This document shows, one piece after another, positions 60,038 to 64,000 of a stretch of 64,000 bases of DNA. Every line of letters begins with the position of its first letter. Position 1 is the first letter of the stretch. Source of the DNA: JACMLX01 sp040384325 (GTDB taxonomy: Bacteria; Gemmatimonadota; Gemmatimonadetes; Gemmatimonadales; Gemmatimonadaceae); contig JAZKJL010000006.1 of NCBI GenBank assembly GCA_040384325.1, positions 496,001 to 560,000 of the forward strand. The letters run 5' to 3'. The notes under the pieces were generated by a model. The model had not been told where the DNA came from. It saw only the letters and a program-made list of their open reading frames with translations, and searched no databases. Made by a program: the position numbers and the translations under genes.

Positions 60038-60836
60038 CGCACTGTCGCACCGTTGAGGCGATGCGCGCCACGTCCACCGTGGCCGGTGCGGTGAAGATCG
60101 ACACGTAGCCGTCGACGCCGAGGTCGTGGAAACTCTGCTGACGGTATCCCACGGCCTCCATCTCGCAGCGCAGCAGCGCGGGTGGCGTGCCATGCTGGTC
60201 GGTGCGACGGTTCATGTCGAGGATCGCGATGCGCGCCCCCGGTCGCAGTGACGGGACGAGGTTGGCCAGCAGGCCGAACGGCTGCTCGATCTCGTGGTAC
60301 ATGTGGATCATCGTCACCAGGTCGAGCGCATTCTTCGGCAGCCGCGGGTCGTGCGGGTCGCCGAGTGCGAGGCGCACGTTGGTGAGTTCGTCGCGATCGA
60401 CGCGCTCGCGCAGGTAGCGCAGGTAGCGCGGCATGATGTCCTGCCCGTAGACGACGCCGGCGTCGCCGACACGTCGTGCCATGCGGGCCACGTAATAGCC
60501 GCTGCCGGCACCGATGTCGGCCACCGTCATGCCGACACGCAGACCGAGCAGCGCCATCACGGTGTCGGCCTCGTGGGCCGCGTCACGGGTCGCCTCGTCA
60601 CTCCACTGTGGCGAGACGATGCTGGAGATGGGGCGACGTGGGGCGGGGAACGCACTGGCGGGAATCCCTGCCGGGGCCAGCGGACCGACGGCGCCCGTGT
60701 CGCGTGGCCAGCGGGACACCGTGGAGACGCGCGGACCGCTGTCGCCGCCGGCGGTGGCGGCGTTCGCCTCCGGCAGCCGTTCGTTCTGTGCGCAGGCCGA
60801 GAGTGCCGCGAGGGAAAAAAGCGTCAGGAGGCGCAT
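60012..60836 (-). CDS. Lipoprotein with a class I SAM-methyltransferase domain
   Basis: A 274-residue protein whose N-terminus is a lipoprotein signal: MRLLTLFSLAALSAC with the LSAC lipobox and modified Cys15. The domain after a Pro-rich linker (about 100-260) is a Rossmann methyltransferase with motif I VADIGAGSGYYVARMARR, a second acidic strand and a late LRPGARIAILDMNRR. AdoMet is thought to be confined to the cytosol, so a lipid-anchored methyltransferase is unexpected. It may be outer-membrane bound and inactive, or retain the fold for another role. Its 3' end overlaps ArfB. ATG 60836 was chosen because the lipobox follows. Confidence 0.82.
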   Translation of the reverse strand: MRLLTLFSLAALSACAQNERLPEANAATAGGDSGPRVSTVSRWPRDTGAVGPLAPAGIPASAFPAPRRPISSIVSPQWSDEATRDAAHEADTVMALLGLRVGMTVADIGAGSGYYVARMARRVGDAGVVYGQDIMPRYLRYLRERVDRDELTNVRLALGDPHDPRLPKNALDLVTMIHMYHEIEQPFGLLANLVPSLRPGARIAILDMNRRTDQHGTPPALLRCEMEAVGYRQQSFHDLGVDGYVSIFTAPATVDVARIASTVRQCDAVAERGS

Positions 60837-60916
60837 GCCGAAATAACGCCGCACTCGCGCCAAACCGCACCCGGCACCGGCCGCTGCGCGCGTCCGGCGT
60901 CGCGGCACCGACCGAT

Positions 60917-62227
60917 TCACGTCAGCGGGACGCGGTTCACGCGCACGGCGGCCACCCGTCGGCCATCCATCGCCACCACCTCCAGCTCGCAGCCGGGAAT
61001 GGTGACGCGGTCGCCCACTCGCGGCAATCGGCCGAGGGCGTTGAACACGTAGCCGCCCAGCGTGGTCCAGTCGCCCTCGGGCACCAGCACGCGGTAGTCG
61101 GAGCGCACGTCGATCAGCGACAGTGAACCGGCCAGCTCCAGCACACCGTCGGTCTCGAGGGCCTCGCGTGCGGCGGCGTCGTATTCGTCGGCGATGTCAC
61201 CGACCACCTCCTCAACCAGGTCCTCCATGGTGATGATGCCGGCGGTGCCGCCGTACTCGTCGAGCACCACCGCCATGTGCGCGCGCGTCTTCCGCAGGTC
61301 GTCCAGCACCCGCTCGGCGGGACGCGAGTCGGGAATGAAGAGCGGGGTGCGCAGGAACTGCTGGAGCGTGAAGGGCCCCTGGTGCAGCCAGAGGTCCTTG
61401 GCGAGAAAGACGCCGATGATGTCGTCGAGCGAGTCGTTGATCACCGGGTAGCGCGAGTAGCGCTCGGTGCGGAGGATCTTCCACACCTCGGCCTCGGTGG
61501 CATCGATCGGGATTGCGGCCACCTCGGTGCGCGGGCGCATCACGTCGCGCGCCTTCTTCTCGTGAAAGTCGAAGACGCCGGCCAGCATCATGCTGTCGGT
61601 CTCGTTCAGCGTGCCTTGCGCGCGGGCCTGCATCACCAGCAGGCGCAACTCGTCGGCACTGTGCACGCTGGAGTGGCCGCCACCGGCGGGGTTCACGCCC
61701 ACCAGCTTGAGCAGCGCGTTGGCCACGTTGTTGAGCACCGTGATGAAGGGGCTCATCACGCGGGAGAACAGCATCAGCGGCCGCGCCAGGTACATGCTGA
61801 CGCGCTCCGGTGCCACCAGCGCGATCGACTTCGGCGCCAGCTCGCCGAGCACGATGTGCAGGAAGGTGATCACGAGGAACGCGGTGGCGATGCCGGCCGT
61901 GCTGTGCACCACCCCTTCGTGTGCCTCGATGCCGACGATCGCGAGCGCGCGATCCACCAGCGTGGCCAGCGCCGGCTCGCCGATCCACCCCAGCGCCAGC
62001 GACGCCAGCGTGATGCCAAGCTGCGTGCCGGAGATGTAGCGGTCGAGATTCTTCAGTGCTTCCTGCACCGCACGCGCGCCGCTTTCGCCTTCCTCGGCCA
62101 ACTGGTCGATGCGGCTGCGACGCGAACCCACCAGCGCGAATTCGGCGGCGACGAAGAAGGCATTCATCGCCACCAACACCAGCACCGCCAGCAGTCGCAG
62201 GCCGACGCCCGCCTCGGGAAGGTTCAC
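60917..62227 (-). CDS. CNNM/CorC-type membrane protein with CBS pair
   Basis: A 436-residue inner-membrane protein of the hemolysin-C/CorC group. The CNNM (DUF21) domain of about four helices starts LRLLAVLVLVAMNAFFVAAEFALV, with HIVLGELAPKSIAL as its signature. Two CBS domains (about 215-335; starting MRPRTEVAAIPIDATEAEVWK) and a C-terminal CorC/HlyC domain with LGGYVFNALGRLPRVGDRV follow. These proteins are linked to magnesium or cobalt transport. The GTG start (62227) lies 48 bases from the divergent kinase ATG. It is co-directional with the methyltransferase gene, separated by 80 bases. Confidence 0.93.
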   Translation of the reverse strand: MNLPEAGVGLRLLAVLVLVAMNAFFVAAEFALVGSRRSRIDQLAEEGESGARAVQEALKNLDRYISGTQLGITLASLALGWIGEPALATLVDRALAIVGIEAHEGVVHSTAGIATAFLVITFLHIVLGELAPKSIALVAPERVSMYLARPLMLFSRVMSPFITVLNNVANALLKLVGVNPAGGGHSSVHSADELRLLVMQARAQGTLNETDSMMLAGVFDFHEKKARDVMRPRTEVAAIPIDATEAEVWKILRTERYSRYPVINDSLDDIIGVFLAKDLWLHQGPFTLQQFLRTPLFIPDSRPAERVLDDLRKTRAHMAVVLDEYGGTAGIITMEDLVEEVVGDIADEYDAAAREALETDGVLELAGSLSLIDVRSDYRVLVPEGDWTTLGGYVFNALGRLPRVGDRVTIPGCELEVVAMDGRRVAAVRVNRVPLT

Positions 62228-62275
62228 GCGGCCACTCCCCGGGCCGGTGATGCCGGTGACACATTGTCGAGACCC

Positions 62276-63973
62276 ATGCAGACCCGACCCCGCACCACGG
62301 CGCAGGCGCTGACGCCGATCATGCGCCTGCGCGCCATCCTCGATCCGCGCCAGGCGCTGATGTGGGTGTACTCGATCCGCACGGTGGTGGCGGTGGCGCT
62401 GATCGTGACGCTGCCACAACTGGCGGCGGGCCAGACGCCGACCGCGGTGCGGCTGGTGCAGGCCGCCGTGATCGTGGCGTTTTCCGTGACGGGTGTCTCG
62501 CTCATTGCGGTGGAAATGTACCGCGCCCCCGCGAGTCGGGGGTTCCTGCTGGCGCAGGCGGTGACCGACATCGCGCTGATCACGGCGCTGGTGCACGTGA
62601 CCAACGGCAGCGATTCGCAGTTCGCCGCCCTCTACATCCTCGTCATCGCCTACTCGGCGCTGCTGATCCCGCGCAGCGGCGGGCTGATCGCGGCGCTGCT
62701 GGTCTGCGCCTTTTATTTCACCGACATCGTGGTCACCCGCGACTTCGTGCTCGACTCCACGGCCTGGCTGCAGATGGGCAACTTCGCCACGGTGGCGGTG
62801 GGCACCGGCTACGTCAGCGCACGGCTGCGCGAGGTGGGTTCGGGTTCGGAGGTGCTGGCCGAGACGCTTCGCCGCGAGCGGCTGCAGGCGTCGGACGTGC
62901 TCGACAACATCCGCAGCGGTGTCCTGACCCTGGATGCGCAGGGTGCGCTGCGGTACGCGAACGAGGCGGCCAGCACCCTGCTGGGACTGGACCTGCCGCC
63001 GCTGGTTGGCCGATCGGTACGCGCCGAGCTGGACCGCGCGGCTCCGGGTCTGCTGCTGGCGATCGAGCGCGCGATCCGCACCCGGACCCGGACGTCGCGG
63101 GCCGAGGCGCTGGTGGTGCTCGAGGATCGGCAGCTGCAGCTGGGCATCACGGTCACCTACCTCCGCGGTGACGATGCCGCCGACGCCGGCAGTGCCACCG
63201 CGATCTTCTCCGACATTTCCGATCAGAAGAAGCTCGAGGACCTGCACGTGCGCGCCGGCCAGCTGGAGGCAGTCTCGGAACTGGCCGCGAGCCTGGCGCA
63301 CGAGATCAAGAATCCATTGGCGTCGATCCGCAGCGCGGTGGAACAGCTGGGCCGCATGCCGTCTGCCGACGAGGACACCGGCTCGCTGACCCGCCTCGTG
63401 GTGCGCGAGAGTGACCGGCTGGCCCGCCTCCTCACCGAATTCCTCGACTTCGCCCGGGTGCGGGTGACCCGAGTGGAGCCGCTGGACCTCGCCAACCTGG
63501 TGCAGGACATCCTCAACCTGGTGGCGGCGCACCCCGACCGGAGCGTCCGCACGGCGCTGCTCTTCGAGAGCGAGCCCGAGGCGCGGCAGATCGACGGCGA
63601 TTCGGACCTCCTGCATCGCGCGATCTTCAACCTGGTGCTGAACGCGGCGCAGGCCGTCGGCGACGAGGGGAGCGTCCGCGTGGAGCTCCGCTCGGCGACG
63701 GCCGAGTCGGTGCCGGGGGGCGTGCTGCCCGAGTCGGGGGCGGTCCAGCTGGTGATCGAGGACGACGGACCGGGGATGGAGCCCGACGTGCGGGACCGCA
63801 TCTTCACGCCGTTCTTCACCACCAAGCCGCGGGGAAACGGGCTCGGGCTGCCGGTCGTGCACCGGGCGATCGAGGCGCACCGTGGCGTCGTGCTGGTTGA
63901 CTCGTCCCCGGGCAGCGGCACCCGCTTCACGATCATCCTGCCCCGCACCCAGCCAGAGAACGGAGTGTCATGA
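62276..63973 (+). CDS. Membrane sensor histidine kinase, PilS/NtrB-like
   Basis: A 565-residue kinase. Five to six hydrophobic helices occupy residues 30-180 (SIRTVVAVALIVTLPQLA, AALYILVIAYSALLIP). A PAS domain (about 205-315) starts ASDVLDNIRSGVLTLDAQGAL. The H-box is ELAASLAHEIKNPLASIRSAVEQL, an NtrB-type His-Glu sequence, followed by the ATPase domain with NLVLNAAQAV and FTPFFTTKPRGNGLGLPV. This is the layout of PilS and related NtrC-family sensors that signal to a sigma-54 regulator. The ATG starts 48 bases from the divergent CorC gene and the stop overlaps the next gene as ATGA. Confidence 0.9.
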   Translation: MQTRPRTTAQALTPIMRLRAILDPRQALMWVYSIRTVVAVALIVTLPQLAAGQTPTAVRLVQAAVIVAFSVTGVSLIAVEMYRAPASRGFLLAQAVTDIALITALVHVTNGSDSQFAALYILVIAYSALLIPRSGGLIAALLVCAFYFTDIVVTRDFVLDSTAWLQMGNFATVAVGTGYVSARLREVGSGSEVLAETLRRERLQASDVLDNIRSGVLTLDAQGALRYANEAASTLLGLDLPPLVGRSVRAELDRAAPGLLLAIERAIRTRTRTSRAEALVVLEDRQLQLGITVTYLRGDDAADAGSATAIFSDISDQKKLEDLHVRAGQLEAVSELAASLAHEIKNPLASIRSAVEQLGRMPSADEDTGSLTRLVVRESDRLARLLTEFLDFARVRVTRVEPLDLANLVQDILNLVAAHPDRSVRTALLFESEPEARQIDGDSDLLHRAIFNLVLNAAQAVGDEGSVRVELRSATAESVPGGVLPESGAVQLVIEDDGPGMEPDVRDRIFTPFFTTKPRGNGLGLPVVHRAIEAHRGVVLVDSSPGSGTRFTIILPRTQPENGVS

Positions 63974-64000
63974 CCACTCGCCCGTCCCCCACCGTTCTCG
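63970..64000 (+). CDS. Next gene downstream of the PilS/NtrB-like kinase (partial)
   Basis: An ATG at 63970 overlaps the kinase stop as ATGA and begins MTTRPSPTVL, running off the right edge. By position and kinase type it is likely the partner response regulator, an NtrC/PilR-like sigma-54 activator, but only ten residues are visible. Confidence 0.6.
   Translation, partial: MTTRPSPTVL

Noticed and set aside
60917..63880. A minus-strand frame joining the CorC gene to sequence opposite the sensor kinase
   Set aside because: Only the part to 62227 has CNNM/CBS/CorC similarity; the upstream extension is antisense to the kinase gene.

Overview
The window is GC-rich bacterial chromosome (roughly two thirds GC by eye) from a diderm. 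It encodes an outer-membrane TonB receptor with an N-terminal carboxypeptidase-regulatory domain, a TolC family protein and several small beta-barrels. The gene style fits Gemmatimonadota, probably Gemmatimonadaceae: secreted M1 and S9 peptidases, lineage-restricted secreted paralogs, many GTG starts and many ATGA/GTGA overlaps. That taxon is an inference from gene content; there is no rRNA in the window. I see no tRNA, rRNA, CRISPR array, prophage or classical insertion sequence.

Left arm (1-13.8 kb), mostly minus strand. The kdp potassium-pump operon runs off the left edge (26-residue microprotein, kdpF, kdpA, partial kdpB). Next come a secreted M1 peptidase with a translationally coupled DUF6702 protein and a HupE/UreJ membrane protein. 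A beta-barrel gene follows, with three tandem secreted paralogs, the middle one frameshifted. Then a two-gene unit looks like a secreted ribonuclease toxin and its immunity protein, followed by a lipoprotein and a divergent PD40 protein.

Middle (14-48.8 kb). An Old Yellow Enzyme homolog has Cys in place of the usual catalytic Tyr. A two-gene beta-oxidation unit (FadN-type bifunctional enzyme and acyl-CoA dehydrogenase) is followed by a zinc-finger membrane protein and a VIT/VWA protein coupled to an ECF sigma/anti-sigma pair. Then come a DEAD-box helicase, two hybrid histidine kinases, an S9 peptidase divergent from a large TonB receptor, an HDOD protein, a degenerate isocitrate/isopropylmalate-dehydrogenase-like protein, a MATE pump with an NhaR-like regulator, LysM and TerC proteins, and a coupled glycosyltransferase-deacetylase-glycosyltransferase cluster. 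Two long imperfect palindromes sharing the same ends (13834-14081 and 36298-36533) lie between genes.

Right arm (48.8-64 kb). After a CYTH protein comes a MarR-nitroreductase-VOC-hydrolase operon of the quinone-resistance (Mhq) type, with three 15-bp repeats at its promoter. Then follow a TsdA-like dihaem cytochrome and Hsp15. A three-gene export system (ABC-HlyD-TolC) has an ATPase that lacks the Walker A lysine. The arm ends with a beta-barrel, ArfB, a lipoprotein methyltransferase, a CorC-type protein and a PilS/NtrB-like kinase overlapping the next gene at the right edge.

The most unusual items are the ABC protein with a non-canonical nucleotide-binding domain, the dehydrogenase-like pseudo-enzyme, the toxin/immunity pair, the long palindromes and the single-base frameshift in the tandem paralog.
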